Shown piece after piece: positions 1-10,545 of a stretch of 64,000 bases of DNA. The position numbers and the translations under genes are program-made. Origin of the DNA: Yarrowia lipolytica. Taxonomy: Eukaryota > Ascomycota > Dipodascomycetes > Dipodascales. Under the pieces are notes generated by a model. The model ran no database searches, was not told the origin of the DNA, and saw nothing but the letters and a program-made list of their open reading frames with translations. The DNA lies in the NCBI RefSeq assembly GCF_001761485.1, contig NC_090771.1, forward strand, positions 1,550,001 through 1,614,000, read 5' to 3'. Within the stretch, counting starts at the first letter, position 1. Every line of letters begins with the position of its first letter.

Positions 1-73
1 TCTTACATCGTTCAATACTCCATCATCCATTCGTTCGATACTATATACATCCCCTTTTTTGTAGACAATCCCC

Positions 74-934
74 TTAGACAATTTCGAGAGGGTCCTTGTC
101 GGTCTGAGAGATGATGACCTCAACCTCCCCGTCGTGCTGGTTCTTGAGCTCCTTGGTCAGCAGAGTCTGGAAAGTCTTGAGGTAGCCTCTCTCGGTGTTG
201 GAGTGACCGCAGACAATGGCAGAGGTACCGTTTTCAATGAGACCTAGGGCCTCGTGGTGGCCAAGCTCGCCAGTGAAATGCACGTCTGCATCAACACCTC
301 GCAGAACAGAGGCTCCAGAACCTGCACAGACGGCCACGGAAGAGATCTTAGCCTCAGGGTTCTCGTGCTTTTCGGTAAGGGCAACCTGGACATGTTTGAG
401 TCCCAGACCGGTCTTAACTCGCTTCAGCAGCTCGGAGAAGGTAATGGGTTCCTTGAGACGCACCACTCGGCCCATGCCAGCACCCTCCTGTCCCTGGACG
501 CCATCTACGGGCTGGCAGACCTCCCGGGAGGCCTCGTTCTCCTTTCCGAGAGAGACTACGTCGATCAGGAAGTCATTGACACCTCCAACGGCAGCGTCAA
601 CGGCAGTATGGGGGCAGTAGACAGAGATGCCAGCCCGGGCAAGTCGCAGCAGAGATCGCTGCTGGGAGTCCGACTGGGTGATAGACTTGAGGCCTCGGAA
701 AATAAAAGGGTGATAGGCCATAACAACTCCGGAGTTGTTTCGGATAGCCTCGTCGACAACAGAGGTTGTCAGATCGATGGTGAGCAGCACATTGAGCTTC
801 TCCTTCTCAGGTTCGGTGTCCAGAGGGCATTCCAGTAGTAGGCCGGTGTTGTCCCAAGAGGAGTCTGCGAGAGCTCGAGGGTAGAGCTTCTGAATAGAGG
901 AAACAATGGTTTTGACGGCACGCTTGGAAGACAT
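74..934 (-). CDS. NIF3: NIF3-family protein (GTP cyclohydrolase I type 2 fold)
   Basis: Single-exon gene for a 286-residue protein, close to the ~288 residues of yeast Nif3. The sequence shows the family's metal-site signatures: an MAYHPFIFRGL segment in the N-terminal half, and GELGHHEALGL followed by CGHSNTERGYL near the C-terminus. The histidines and glutamate of these segments bind the di-metal centre in NIF3/YbgI proteins. The family is conserved from bacteria to man but its cellular reaction is unsettled; yeast Nif3 was named for interaction with Ngg1/Ada3, which does not prove a nuclear role. The gene is transcribed divergently from SSL2 across a 1.2-kb spacer. Start and stop are unambiguous. 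Family assignment is firm, function is not. Confidence 0.9.
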   Translation of the reverse strand: MSSKRAVKTIVSSIQKLYPRALADSSWDNTGLLLECPLDTEPEKEKLNVLLTIDLTTSVVDEAIRNNSGVVMAYHPFIFRGLKSITQSDSQQRSLLRLARAGISVYCPHTAVDAAVGGVNDFLIDVVSLGKENEASREVCQPVDGVQGQEGAGMGRVVRLKEPITFSELLKRVKTGLGLKHVQVALTEKHENPEAKISSVAVCAGSGASVLRGVDADVHFTGELGHHEALGLIENGTSAIVCGHSNTERGYLKTFQTLLTKELKNQHDGEVEVIISQTDKDPLEIV

Positions 935-2122
935 GGTTGTGATGAAAGATTAAGACAGACAGAGGAAGACCTGCTTGAGCAATCGCCGCCTATGCAGTGT
1001 GAGCGTAAGTGAATCAGGGTTCATGGGGAACCAGATTGATGAGTAAAAGGTGTGGAAGTGTACTACAAGTACTAGCTAATTAAAGAGGTGGATGGGCGTT
1101 TAAATAGATTGATTGTGTAGATAGAATGCGAAGGGAAAGTTATTGCCTTTGTTTTGTTTTGTTTTGCAACTTATTTGCTAATGCAAAACATATGGGAGTC
1201 ACCTTCAACCATCGATAACAAACTAGTTCAACGTCACTTGACAATGACAGTTATGGAACAAAAGATGCTGAATAGACGTGCCTCGCATCAACTTCTTGCA
1301 ATAAGTCAATGTGAAGCAGCTCTTTCAAACCACAATGAGAAGAACATCTTCCAAGCGTACCGCATTCTTGTACAGTACGTATTTTGTAGCTCTCGCTGAG
1401 CGTACAAGTATGTGTACTGTACACACTGGTGATGTGATGAATTCTTCGTGCTCTGATACCAAAGTGACTCAGACATCAAGATTCTGACTCAAATTGGAAC
1501 GACCAGCCATAAGGGCTACAGTAACAGTACCACGATTATATAAAAAGATGTTGGACTTCTCTGACACCCCTTGTTCAAAGCAAAAGCTCCAAGAAGTTCT
1601 TAAAAAGCCCGGGTTCCTCTAGACACCGAGAAATCACTTGAAAGTTATTTTCAACGGTTGGCCACGCGAACTGGCTGCAGCTTCCTTCGTCTCTACCAGA
1701 ACGGTAGCTCCTCCGGCCTCCACATCCAACGTTTCCCACCTATCCAGTCAGTACTGTCTATAGTGGTGTCATGGTTAAAGAAGAAGTAAGATGGAACATG
1801 AAAGCCCTTTTATAGTGTTGGAAAATCTTCCAAACTTTAAAAAGCCCTAACTCCTCCCAGCTTGCATATTGGAATCAGCGTGCAGGTAACTGTGTTCAGA
1901 CTGGAGTGTACACTGGTCGACAGTGGCGAAACAACGTATTCATACCCCATTGACACTGATTCACAGGCTACACAGACAGACGAAATAAAGCAGCAAGTTT
2001 CACACAGAGACCAATTTCACATCTTCATACACTAAAAATTACATCACTAATTGCATTCTCAAGCATCATCAACATCACATAACAGCAACCCCAACAGCAC
2101 CCACCACTTAACAACATCCACA
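935..2122. other. Divergent intergenic region NIF3/SSL2
   Basis: No convincing gene. It must hold both promoters. A telobox-like word AGCCCTAA lies at 1843-1850, about 275 bp before the SSL2 start codon, in the sense orientation. A TACAAGTA-type word lies near 1065. Short open frames here have no recognisable product. Confidence 0.6.
1843..1850 (+). promoter_or_regulatory. Telobox-like ARCCCTAA word upstream of SSL2
   Basis: AGCCCTAA matches ARCCCTAA, the consensus known for Tbf1-type telobox factors in yeasts. It is 272 bp from the SSL2 start, further than the equivalent words before BRX1 and the DHR2-like gene, so its role here is weaker inference. Confidence 0.3.
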
Positions 2123-4606
2123 ATGCTCAGATCCAAGCGAGACGCTTCTAAACGTCGGTTTGACGACGTCAATCTCGACAGTGACTCCTTCTCCGACTCC
2201 AACGATTCATATTCCGACGATGAGACATACGAGAAGGTGCCTCAGACCCGTCTTAAGATCAAAATGAAGGAACAGGACCCTGGAGATGCCACATCAGGTC
2301 TCGATACCAAGGTGCATTCGACCTATTCGGAGATCCCTGACGACTACGTGCCCGACAGTGTATCCAACATCTTCGGTAAGCACGACTTCTCATACCTCAA
2401 GCTGAAGCCAGACCATGCCGCTCGACCCTTGTGGATTAACCCCGAGGACGGTAGAATCATTCTGGAATCCTTTTCGCCACTTGCAGAGCAGGCTCAGGAC
2501 TTCCTGGTGACCATTGCAGAACCCATCTCTCGTCCCTCGCACATTCATGAATACAGAATCACCACTTACTCTCTGTACGCGGCTGTCTCAGTGGGTCTGG
2601 AGACTTCTGACATCATTTCCGTTCTCAACCGACTGTCCAAGGTCCCAGTCCCCAAGAGTATCATCAACTTCATCCACTCATGTACAAAGTCTTATGGTAA
2701 GGTCAAGTTGGTTCTGAAACATAATCGATACTTTGTGGAATCTTCACAGGCAGACGTCTTGCAGATGCTGCTCAAGGACCCTGTTATCGGTGCTCTGCGT
2801 CTGGAGGCTTCGGAACAGTCCACCACAGGCTCCGGTCTTGTTACTGAGTCGGCACCTAAGATGGGCGATCTTAAGATTCCCGGTACAGAGAAGCCCAAGG
2901 AAGAGGAAGGTAAGGATGGAGAAAGGGACGGTGAGAAGAAGGCTGACGAAGACGCTGAGGATATCTTCTCTCATGTTGTTGGTATTGAGAACGATGATGA
3001 TGACGATCTGGACGCTGTTCACTCGTTCGAGATTGCACCTGACTCAGTCGAAACTGTGAAGAAGCGATGTCAGGAGATTGACTACCCTGTGTTGGAAGAG
3101 TATGATTTCCGAAATGATCATGGTAACCCCGATCTGGATATCGACCTCAAGTCGTCCACCCAGATTCGACCCTATCAGGAGAAGTCGCTGTCTAAAATGT
3201 TTGGTAATGGACGAGCCCGTTCTGGTATCATTGTCTTGCCATGTGGAGCCGGCAAGACTCTGGTCGGTATCACAGCTGCTTGCACCATCCGAAAGTCCGT
3301 TATTGTGCTTTGCACCTCCTCCGTATCCGTCATGCAGTGGAGACAGCAGTTTCTGCAGTGGTGTACTATTCAGCCTGAGAACGTGGCTGTGTTCACTTCC
3401 GAGAGCAAGGAGAAGTTCTCTGGTGATGCTGGTCTCGTTGTGTCTACTTACTCAATGGTAGCCAACACCCGGAACCGATCCCATGACTCGCAGAAGATGA
3501 TGGACTTCTTGCAGTCTCGAGAGTGGGGTTTTATCATTCTGGATGAGGTTCACGTCGTGCCCGCCGCCATGTTCCGAAAGGTCGTTACTAACATTGCCGC
3601 ACACGCAAAGCTGGGTCTTACTGCAACCCTGGTGCGAGAAGATGACAAGATTGACGACCTGAATTTCTTGATTGGCCCCAAGCTGTACGAGGCCAACTGG
3701 ATGGACTTGGCCCAGAAGGGTCATATCGCCAACGTTCAGTGTGCCGAAGTGTGGTGCCCCATGACCTCAGAGTTTTACCAGGAGTACCTCAAGGAGAACG
3801 CTCGAAAGCGAATGCTACTCTACATTATGAATCCCTCCAAATTTCAGGCTGCCCAGTTTCTCATCAACTACCACGAAAAACGAGGTGACAAGATCATTGT
3901 CTTCTCTGATAACGTCCATGCTCTCAAGGCTTATGCACTCAAGCTTGGAAAGTTCTTCATTTTCGGTGGCACTCCCCAACAGGAGCGAATGAAAATTCTG
4001 AAGAACTTCCAGTACAATGACCAGGTCAACACCATTTTCTTGTCCAAGGTCGGAGATACTTCCATCGATTTGCCCGAGGCTACATGTCTGATTCAAATCT
4101 CGTCGCATTACGGCTCTCGACGTCAGGAGGCTCAGCGTCTGGGTCGTATTCTGCGAGCCAAGCGACGTAACGATGAGGGTTTCAATGCCTTCTTTTACTC
4201 GCTAGTGTCCAAGGATACCCAGGAGATGTATTACTCAACTAAAAGACAGGCCTTCCTGGTCGATCAGGGTTATGCGTTCAAGGTGATTACACATCTGCAT
4301 GGAATGGAGAATCTGCCCGATCTGGCTTATGCTTCTGCTCGTGAGCGACGAGAGCTGCTGCAGGAGGTGTTGTTACAGAACGAGGACGCTGCCACTCTCG
4401 AAGAAGGAGACAACGCAGATTCGTTTGTGGGCCGAGGTTCTTCCAACAAGCGAGGCAGTGCCAAGCGAACCACCGGTTCTCTGGCATCGCTGGCTGGTGG
4501 AGAAGATATGGCATACATTGAGACCAACAAGAACCGAAACAAGGATCTGCGAAAGCCTTCCAAGCAGAGTGCATTTGTCAAGAAGCTGTACTCCGGAAAG
4601 AGATAG
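2123..4606 (+). CDS. SSL2: TFIIH subunit XPB-type 3'-5' DNA helicase
   Basis: Encodes 827 residues (yeast Ssl2/Rad25 is 843), the XPB translocase of TFIIH that opens promoter DNA for RNA polymerase II and acts in nucleotide excision repair in the nucleus. After an acidic Ser/Asp-rich N-terminus comes the conserved damage-recognition-like region ([39 protein letters not shown]). Helicase motif I (GAGKT) is near residue 375, DEVH motif II near 473, the XPB-specific RED motif (TATLVREDD) follows, and motif VI-like [12 protein letters not shown] lies in the second RecA lobe. The first ATG in frame at 2123 was chosen; upstream in-frame sequence has no ATG. No intron seen. Confidence 0.97.
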   Translation: MLRSKRDASKRRFDDVNLDSDSFSDSNDSYSDDETYEKVPQTRLKIKMKEQDPGDATSGLDTKVHSTYSEIPDDYVPDSVSNIFGKHDFSYLKLKPDHAARPLWINPEDGRIILESFSPLAEQAQDFLVTIAEPISRPSHIHEYRITTYSLYAAVSVGLETSDIISVLNRLSKVPVPKSIINFIHSCTKSYGKVKLVLKHNRYFVESSQADVLQMLLKDPVIGALRLEASEQSTTGSGLVTESAPKMGDLKIPGTEKPKEEEGKDGERDGEKKADEDAEDIFSHVVGIENDDDDDLDAVHSFEIAPDSVETVKKRCQEIDYPVLEEYDFRNDHGNPDLDIDLKSSTQIRPYQEKSLSKMFGNGRARSGIIVLPCGAGKTLVGITAACTIRKSVIVLCTSSVSVMQWRQQFLQWCTIQPENVAVFTSESKEKFSGDAGLVVSTYSMVANTRNRSHDSQKMMDFLQSREWGFIILDEVHVVPAAMFRKVVTNIAAHAKLGLTATLVREDDKIDDLNFLIGPKLYEANWMDLAQKGHIANVQCAEVWCPMTSEFYQEYLKENARKRMLLYIMNPSKFQAAQFLINYHEKRGDKIIVFSDNVHALKAYALKLGKFFIFGGTPQQERMKILKNFQYNDQVNTIFLSKVGDTSIDLPEATCLIQISSHYGSRRQEAQRLGRILRAKRRNDEGFNAFFYSLVSKDTQEMYYSTKRQAFLVDQGYAFKVITHLHGMENLPDLAYASARERRELLQEVLLQNEDAATLEEGDNADSFVGRGSSNKRGSAKRTTGSLASLAGGEDMAYIETNKNRNKDLRKPSKQSAFVKKLYSGKR

Positions 4607-5267
4607 GGGTTCTACTTGTAGCATATATAAATAATTGATAGACATAACATTGAGAAGGTTGATATACTGTGGCGAATATTACAAAACTGACGAGATACAA
4701 GTTCAGGTAACTTAAAGATTCATTAAGAGGGTTGACAATAAATAGATGGAAGCTTCTCTCTGAGCGAGATCGAAACGTCGGTTGCACTTGAGTCGATGAG
4801 GGGCGAACTCTTCATATGTGATGATAATCTTTGCACGTTTGGCAGTAGACGTACTTGGTCTATTAGAGGTGTAAAGCTAGGGTCTGCGCCCGGTAACGCT
4901 GCATGATATATAAATATGAAGTTTCGTGGCCTCATGGTTACTTGGTTACCATGAGCCGTAGTCGCCCTCTGGTATTCTTTGTCTTTTGCTGTTGTTTCCT
5001 TATCCATGTGTGTCCCATCGTGTTCGTATGTACCTGCATGCTATGTACAATATTTTGCGATACGATCAAGACTGAGTTTGTTCACAAGCTGTATAGATGT
5101 CAAAATACTCTTCTAGTAACTTCAAGTAATTTCGTACAGTATGGTACGGCACTTACGCTGGACGCATCTTCGCCATTACCTGTGCAATTACTTTGTATCG
5201 TACACAACCCAGCCGGGATCTTGTTTGGTATGTAACAGTTAGTATCTAATGTATTGTGAATGTATGT
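4607..5267. other. Convergent intergenic region
   Basis: Lies between the 3' ends of SSL2 and the orphan gene at 5268. TACTTGTA occurs at 4613-4620, 7 bp after the SSL2 stop. Short open frames here are not supported as genes. Confidence 0.5.
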
Positions 5268-6002
5268 TTATGGAGTATTCACGTCGTGGTATTCATACAG
5301 GGAAGGGGCTGAAGGGTCAACTACAACCACATTTTCTCCCTCGGAAGAAGTCCGTTCGTCGGCAAAATCGTAGTCGGACGAAATATCGGATGCCGAAGAG
5401 CCCCATGTGCTTTCCCCATGACTGTTGGCTGAATAACTGAGCGATGGCTGCTCTGAAACAATGGAGGCAGGACGTGCCCCTGCACGCTGCTGTCCATGGC
5501 CATGCCCATACGTCTGACGTGGGTATCCTCGTCTATTTTGTGTTACCGAACCACTGGTGTCTGATGACTGGCTCGAGCTGCTCCAATATTGCTGAGTGTC
5601 CGATTGTGGCGGTTCCGGCATGTGAAACGAGTTGTAGGAGTTGCTGGGGTCGCTGGAGCCCACCGTCTTGTCCGAGCCTATGCTTGTGCCTCTCTTGTTG
5701 CGTCTTCTGAATGACATTTCAATCTCCTCGGTGTAGTCGTCCTTGTGTGGCTCCTCTGATCCGACAGCCGAATGCAAATGCACTTGTGATTGAGAGGTAT
5801 GTGTCTGGGTCTGTGTCGCTTGATCTGAATCTGAGTGCCCTCCATCCCGATCATATGAGGCTGGCACGGCAGAAGCTCGCTTGCGAAGCCGTCTCTCCAT
5901 GAGCTTGTGCTCCACGTAATCGCAGATCACATCGCGCTCCTTGTACGCAAGTGCGCCCGCCGAACATACTGCGGCGGCCACAATAATTAGCGGCACTATC
6001 AT
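5268..6002 (-). CDS. Orphan single-pass membrane protein, start uncertain
   Basis: From the ATG at 6002 the product is 244 residues. It begins directly with a hydrophobic segment (MIVPLIIVAAAV, about residues 1-22), then a basic stop-transfer-like stretch (MERRLRKR), then a long Ser/Gln/Asp-rich, low-complexity tail, so it is probably a single-pass protein with a cytosolic tail. The open frame extends upstream to about 6078 without ATG and is Ser/Thr/Pro-rich there. A possible acceptor (TTTGACAG) near 6050 and an ATG at 6171 suggest a missed 5' exon, but no standard donor gives the right phase. The topology recalls fungal cell-wall sensors or Mid2-like proteins, but this is not a homology claim. 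Function unknown. Confidence 0.55.
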   Translation of the reverse strand: MIVPLIIVAAAVCSAGALAYKERDVICDYVEHKLMERRLRKRASAVPASYDRDGGHSDSDQATQTQTHTSQSQVHLHSAVGSEEPHKDDYTEEIEMSFRRRNKRGTSIGSDKTVGSSDPSNSYNSFHMPEPPQSDTQQYWSSSSQSSDTSGSVTQNRRGYPRQTYGHGHGQQRAGARPASIVSEQPSLSYSANSHGESTWGSSASDISSDYDFADERTSSEGENVVVVDPSAPSLYEYHDVNTP

Positions 6003-7304
6003 GGGTGGAATGGTGGTCGTTGGAGCCTGGGTAGGAGGTCTGCCTGTCAAAGATGATGTGGATACGCCAGTGCTTTATCTGTCCGATTAAGCTTCGAAAC
6101 CTGGGAGGGTGAACACACCTTGAAGTAGTTCGAGAGGGAGGCTCATAAGAGAGATTTGGGGGTGTTGACATACTGTAGGGACTCTATTTTGTCACCGAAT
6201 TGGTAGCTTGCCACAAAAAGTGCTCTTTTGCCTTCCAATCGGTCCCCAATACCACTCAAACAGAATTCTATAACCACTCTAACTACACTTCCCCCCTCTT
6301 CCACTGTCGTACGCCCATGTCCCCATCTGTCAAGCTTCTGTACGACTGAAAGTTAATGCCGAATGCTAATCTTTGGTGGCTTTACTATCATGGTACATAC
6401 AGTAGAACCCCAACTGAATTGTTTTACTCGAAGATGCTGTAAGTATTCTGCATAGACAGCGCTTCTCACTATTGAAATGTTCCAGAAAAAACAATGAATT
6501 ATTACAATCTTGCTTTCTGTCATGTGATCTAGCTTAATAACACATCATCGCTATCCTCGTCTTGCTCGTTCCTCTCATCTGTCTATTTATAGCTGGCCTG
6601 CAGACGCATGTATTTGCCACCTTCGTGGATCATGTTAATCATGTCCTTTAGCCGCATGAAAAAGGGCGCAATAGGCAATCTACAGCTTACCATGGCGTGG
6701 AATGTACGAACAGAGTGGGGTCTGTGACGTGTTAGTTCCTTTCTATGGGTTGTCAAGGTTCCATCCAGTGACTGAAGGTACGGTGCGGTACGTGCCATAC
6801 TCGGGAGACATTCGACTTTGCATATATAGTAGACTGATGTTAGTGACGATTATGAAAGGGTGTGTAAACGGTATTAATACAAGTACAAATGGAAGTGGGA
6901 TGCATAGGACCAAATCATCACTGTTTGTGTATCGGCGGTTTCAAAAACTTCACAGTCATGTATTACAGTACTTCGCTACTCTGACTGGCTGAGTCACCTC
7001 TCAGGGTAATAATACAGTTGGCTTGAACGAAGTATAGAACTACAAAGTATCGTACAGTATGTACATGCTGTGTACATACTGTACATTCGATTCACTCCAA
7101 GATTGTTCGGAACAACACTTGTCTCGTATGTCCGTAGCAACTACAATGCATTGGTTACTATTCCGAATCAACGTCAATATCGTACACGTGTATTCTCTAT
7201 ATCTAACAGCATACACTTGGTCGCCAACCGACGATGTATAATTATAAAATGCTGGTGTGGCCGGCTGACATACAATAATAAGTTAGTAGCAGTCAGACGT
7301 CCTT
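6003..7304. other. Intergenic region with a perfect 14-bp inverted repeat
   Basis: Promoter side of the orphan at 5268 and 3' side of the SRP40-like gene. It contains the inverted repeat at 7052-7084 (listed separately). No supported gene; a small reverse-strand frame ending near 6583 looks faintly coding but has no identifiable product. Confidence 0.5.
7052..7084. repeat. Perfect 14+14-bp inverted repeat with 5-nt loop
   Basis: Arms GTACAGTATGTACA (7052-7065) and TGTACATACTGTAC (7071-7084) are exact reverse complements separated by TGCTG. The arms are built from the GTACAGTA/TACTGTAC words that recur across this window. It can form a stable hairpin in DNA or RNA. It lies about 220 bp beyond the stop codon of the SRP40-like gene. 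Confidence 0.85.
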
Positions 7305-8756
7305 TTAGTCGGTGAACTTGTAACTGCCGGAAGACATGGTGATGGATCCTCCCTTGTAAGCACCCTTCTTCATCTTGTTCTTGCCCTTGGTGAAATCCTT
7401 TCCTCGGACCTTCATCAGCTTGTCGTTGGCCATTTCACCCCAAGTTCCGGCGGCGCCCTTGTATGTGTTGTCCATGAGAGACTGGTCCTCGAAGGAGATC
7501 TTAGTTCGATCGATTCGAGAGAAGAACTTTCGTCCCCCCTCCTCCTCGAAAGTTGCCTCCACGTAGCTGTTGTCCACAGGGGAGTCAGTCTTGGGCTTTT
7601 TGATAACCAGAGACTCCACCTCAATCTCCTCCGCCTTTCGCTTCTTGGCAGGAGGCTGCTCCTCCTCATCAGAAGAATCAGAGTCAGAGTCCGACGAAGA
7701 AGACGAGTCAGAGTCAGAGGAGTCAGAGTCCGACGAGGAAGAAGAGTCGGAGTCGGAGGAAGAATCCGAATCGGAAGACGAAGAGTCGGAGTCGGAGGAA
7801 GAATCCGAATCGGAAGACGAAGAGTCCGAATCAGAAGACGAGTCCGAATCAGAAGAATCAGAAGAATCAGAAGAATCAGAAGAATCAGAAGAATCAGAAG
7901 AATCAGAGGAATCAGAGGAATCAGAGGAAGCATCCTTCATCTCAACATCCTTCGCATCTTCCTTCTTGGTCTCTTTCTTGGTCTCTTTCTTGGTCTCTTT
8001 CTTGGTCTCTTTCTTGGTCTCCTTCTCGTCATCAGAGTCGGAGTCAGAATCGGAGTCAGAATCAGAATCAGAATCGGAGTCAGAGTCAGAATCAGAACTG
8101 GATGAGTCAGAGTCAGAATCGGAGTCAGAGCTGGAGGAGTCAGAGTCAGAATCGGAGTCAGAGCTGGAGGAGTCAGAGCTGGAGGAGTCAGAGTCAGAGT
8201 CAGAATCGGAGTCAGAATCGGAAGACTCAGAAGAACCGGAATCAGAAGACTCCTCCTTCTTGGCCTCCTTCTTGGCCTCCTTCTTGGCCTCCTTCTTGTC
8301 CTCCTTGACCTCCTTGACCTCCTTAGTCTCTTTTTTCTCGTTCTCGTCCGCGGAATCGGAGTCAGAATCAGAATCAGAATCAGAATCGGAGTCAGAAGAC
8401 GAGGAGGAAGAGTCGCTATCCGAGTCAGAATCGGAGTCGGAAGATGAAGACTCGTTCTCTTCCTTGGTCTCCTCCTTCTTCACAGGCTTCTCATCCTCAG
8501 AGTCAGAGTCAGAGTCAGAGTCACTGGAATCAGAGTCGCTCGAATCAGAAGAGTCGGAGGAATCTGAACCGCTGGAGTCAGAGTCGCTAGAGTCAGAATC
8601 AGAGTCCGAAGAATCATCACTGGAAGTAGACTCATCACTGGAGGTGGATGCTCCGCTCTCAGAGGCGGGCTCAGTAGCCTTGACGGCCTTCTTGGAGTCC
8701 TTTTTGTCGGCCTTCTTGATCTTGGAAATGTCCTTTGTGGCGGATTTGCTACCCAT
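7305..8756 (-). CDS. SRP40: Srp40/Nopp140-like nucleolar serine-rich phosphoprotein
   Basis: Encodes 483 residues. The N-terminus MGSKSATKDISKIKKADKK is followed by about 330 residues of alternating Ser/Asp(Glu) acidic blocks (likely casein-kinase-2 targets) and Lys-rich blocks, then a C-terminal SRP40 domain of about 90 residues (PVDNSYVEATFEEEGGRKF ... GSYKFTD). This is the Nopp140 plan: a nucleolar chaperone for snoRNPs and pre-ribosome assembly. The Lys-rich blocks are 12-bp tandem repeats, roughly five KETK units around 7966-8025 and four KEAK units around 8255-8300. The ATG at 8756 was chosen because the upstream extension lacks ATG and is not acidic. The order and lengths of the repeats may vary between strains. 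Family assignment rests on the C-terminal domain and is strong. Confidence 0.92.
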   Translation of the reverse strand: MGSKSATKDISKIKKADKKDSKKAVKATEPASESGASTSSDESTSSDDSSDSDSDSSDSDSSGSDSSDSSDSSDSDSSDSDSDSDSEDEKPVKKEETKEENESSSSDSDSDSDSDSSSSSSDSDSDSDSDSDSDSADENEKKETKEVKEVKEDKKEAKKEAKKEAKKEESSDSGSSESSDSDSDSDSDSDSSSSDSSSSDSDSDSDSSSSDSDSDSDSSSSDSDSDSDSDSDSDSDSDSDSDDEKETKKETKKETKKETKKETKKEDAKDVEMKDASSDSSDSSDSSDSSDSSDSSDSSDSSDSDSSSDSDSSSSDSDSSSDSDSSSSDSDSSSDSDSSSSSDSDSSDSDSSSSSDSDSDSSDEEEQPPAKKRKAEEIEVESLVIKKPKTDSPVDNSYVEATFEEEGGRKFFSRIDRTKISFEDQSLMDNTYKGAAGTWGEMANDKLMKVRGKDFTKGKNKMKKGAYKGGSITMSSGSYKFTD

Positions 8757-9297
8757 GGTGTGTATCGTTGAGCTGTGTAAATGTATGAAAAGAACTGTTA
8801 TCTGCACCTTCAAATTTTTTTCCAGTCTCGCATATTTTTTTTCAGCCTCAAAACTCAAAACTCAGATAAGCTCACGTGCGCACCTCAACGGCAATCAACT
8901 TCACTTAGACTCGTACCCATATGTACTTACAGCTATTATGGGGTCGCTGAACTCAGCTTGCCTTTCCTTCCTTCACAACACATTCCACACACCAGCTCTA
9001 GTCGAACCACAGAAACTGAGAGACATCCTCAGATTGCTCGCACAGAACTATAGATAGTATCACTGATATTACTCACAACTGATACCATCAAGATTTGATA
9101 CCGAAAACTTCATTACACAAAGCGCCACACTTCTGACACAGATACACCCACATCACATACAACAGACCACAACAGCACCACTGTCACGGATACTCAACAG
9201 ATAGATACCTTTACAGATACCAACGCCGACAGAGCCACCTTTACAGATTACCCTCTTAAGTCGATACCAATCACCTCATACTGCTACTGCTTCAAAC
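8757..9297. other. Divergent promoter region SRP40 / tubby-like gene
   Basis: Contains a CACGTG E-box at 8873-8878, and A/T tracts just before the SRP40 start. The leader of the downstream gene has an imperfect direct repeat of CCTTTACAGATACC between about 9205 and 9255. No gene is supported. Confidence 0.5.
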
Positions 9298-10335
9298 ATG
9301 GAAATTGCTGTGGCTGGTACTCTAATTGCATGCGGTGTCGTGTCGCTAGCCATGGGTGGTGTCAGTGTGCACAAGGCATACAAGTCATCCAGAGAACACA
9401 ACGCAGCGTACATCATCCCGCTGTCAGTGCGCGCAAACACATATCATATCCACACTGACCCGGCTGCACCGATGCAGAAGGTGATCATCTCGGACGAATG
9501 GGATGTCCCCATCTACACACTTGAACGAGAATCTCGTCACGCAAAGCACTGGAGCCTCTTGTGTTTCGATGACCGAGTCCAGGTGGCGTCTCTTAGCACT
9601 GCATCGTTGGGGTCGAGGTTCTGCATCCGTGATGAAACTCGTGACCTCCAGAAGGTGGTGTGCAAGAAACGTCAGTATGGTCGCTATTACGAATTTTCTC
9701 TCCGTAAGACCAACATTCCCCGTCCATCTAACTCGGACCCTCTGCCGTCATACGATGAATGTGGAGTTCTGAACCCTACGCTGTTTGCCCAGGTTGGTGG
9801 TGGTGAGGTTGATGACTCTGATTTCGATCTTGATACCCCACAGGTCTGGCAGTCACGCAACCCATTCAACACCCCATCTGCTGACCCGATGCGTGCTGCG
9901 GCCTACTCTGCCCCAAGCCCTGCGATAGCAGTTGGAGAGATCACGGCTCCTTACACAAACTCAGATCCCATGTACCAATGGAACTCGACTACCAAATTTC
10001 TTGAGAAATGCACCAACCTCGATGCTGGCATCCATGAAACTCGCGAGCGGATTGCTTTTGTAAACATGAAGAACCCCAAGCGATTGCGGTTCGACATTAC
10101 CATTGACGAGACCAAGATCCACCGGGACATAGCCATCATGACTGCTCTGTCGTGCGTCATGGGCGCATGGAAGTCTGAGCGGCCGCCTAAGCCTGTCAAG
10201 AGCAGCTCCGAATTCCCCCCTCTGCAACAGCGACTGAATAACGTCCAAGAATATGTGTCTTCCAAGGTTCGTGGCCAGCCGTCAATCGCCGAGCAGTTGA
10301 GTGAGGAGTCCTCTACAGTCCCTGCTGCCGCGTGA
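9298..10335 (+). CDS. Tubby C-terminal-like (LOR-type) domain protein, putative
   Basis: Encodes 345 residues. An N-terminal hydrophobic segment (residues 4-24) could be a membrane anchor. Residues about 55-140 (KVIISDEWDVPIYTLE ... YYEFSLR) followed after a variable Ser/Pro/Asn insert by residues about 227-300 (LRFDITIDETKIHRDIAIM, then a hydrophobic helix) have the strand-rich layout and terminal helix of the tubby C-terminal-like/LURP-one-related fold found in many fungal proteins. These domains are linked to membrane phospholipid binding, though not proven for fungal members. Recognition is by pattern and not by a decisive motif, so an orphan remains possible. It converges on NDC80, 210 bp apart. 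Confidence 0.6.
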   Translation: MEIAVAGTLIACGVVSLAMGGVSVHKAYKSSREHNAAYIIPLSVRANTYHIHTDPAAPMQKVIISDEWDVPIYTLERESRHAKHWSLLCFDDRVQVASLSTASLGSRFCIRDETRDLQKVVCKKRQYGRYYEFSLRKTNIPRPSNSDPLPSYDECGVLNPTLFAQVGGGEVDDSDFDLDTPQVWQSRNPFNTPSADPMRAAAYSAPSPAIAVGEITAPYTNSDPMYQWNSTTKFLEKCTNLDAGIHETRERIAFVNMKNPKRLRFDITIDETKIHRDIAIMTALSCVMGAWKSERPPKPVKSSSEFPPLQQRLNNVQEYVSSKVRGQPSIAEQLSEESSTVPAAA

Positions 10336-10545
10336 GACTTGCATTTGCATCTCCCAGTTATCCCACAACAGGGAATCTATATAGACACTGTGCATGTTAT
10401 TTAATGTTTTATTGTGGACCAAAGACCACGTGGGTGTGTACGTACGCGTGCCTCTTGTAACTACGTAACCGCTAATAAATATAAATCACCATATAATACA
10501 TATAAATACATTTACACACGAGCAAATGCCGCGTGTAATATCACC

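Noticed and set aside
6583-6798. 71-codon reverse frame with a protein-like C-terminal part
   Set aside because: Only the last about 24 codons look coding, no start or splice pattern supports it, and no family is recognised.
7570-9057. 495-codon frame antisense to SRP40, Ser/Glu repeats
   Set aside because: It is the mirror of the Ser/Asp codon repeats (TCN and GAN read open on both strands). It runs through the SRP40 promoter, and the known C-terminal domain is on the other strand.
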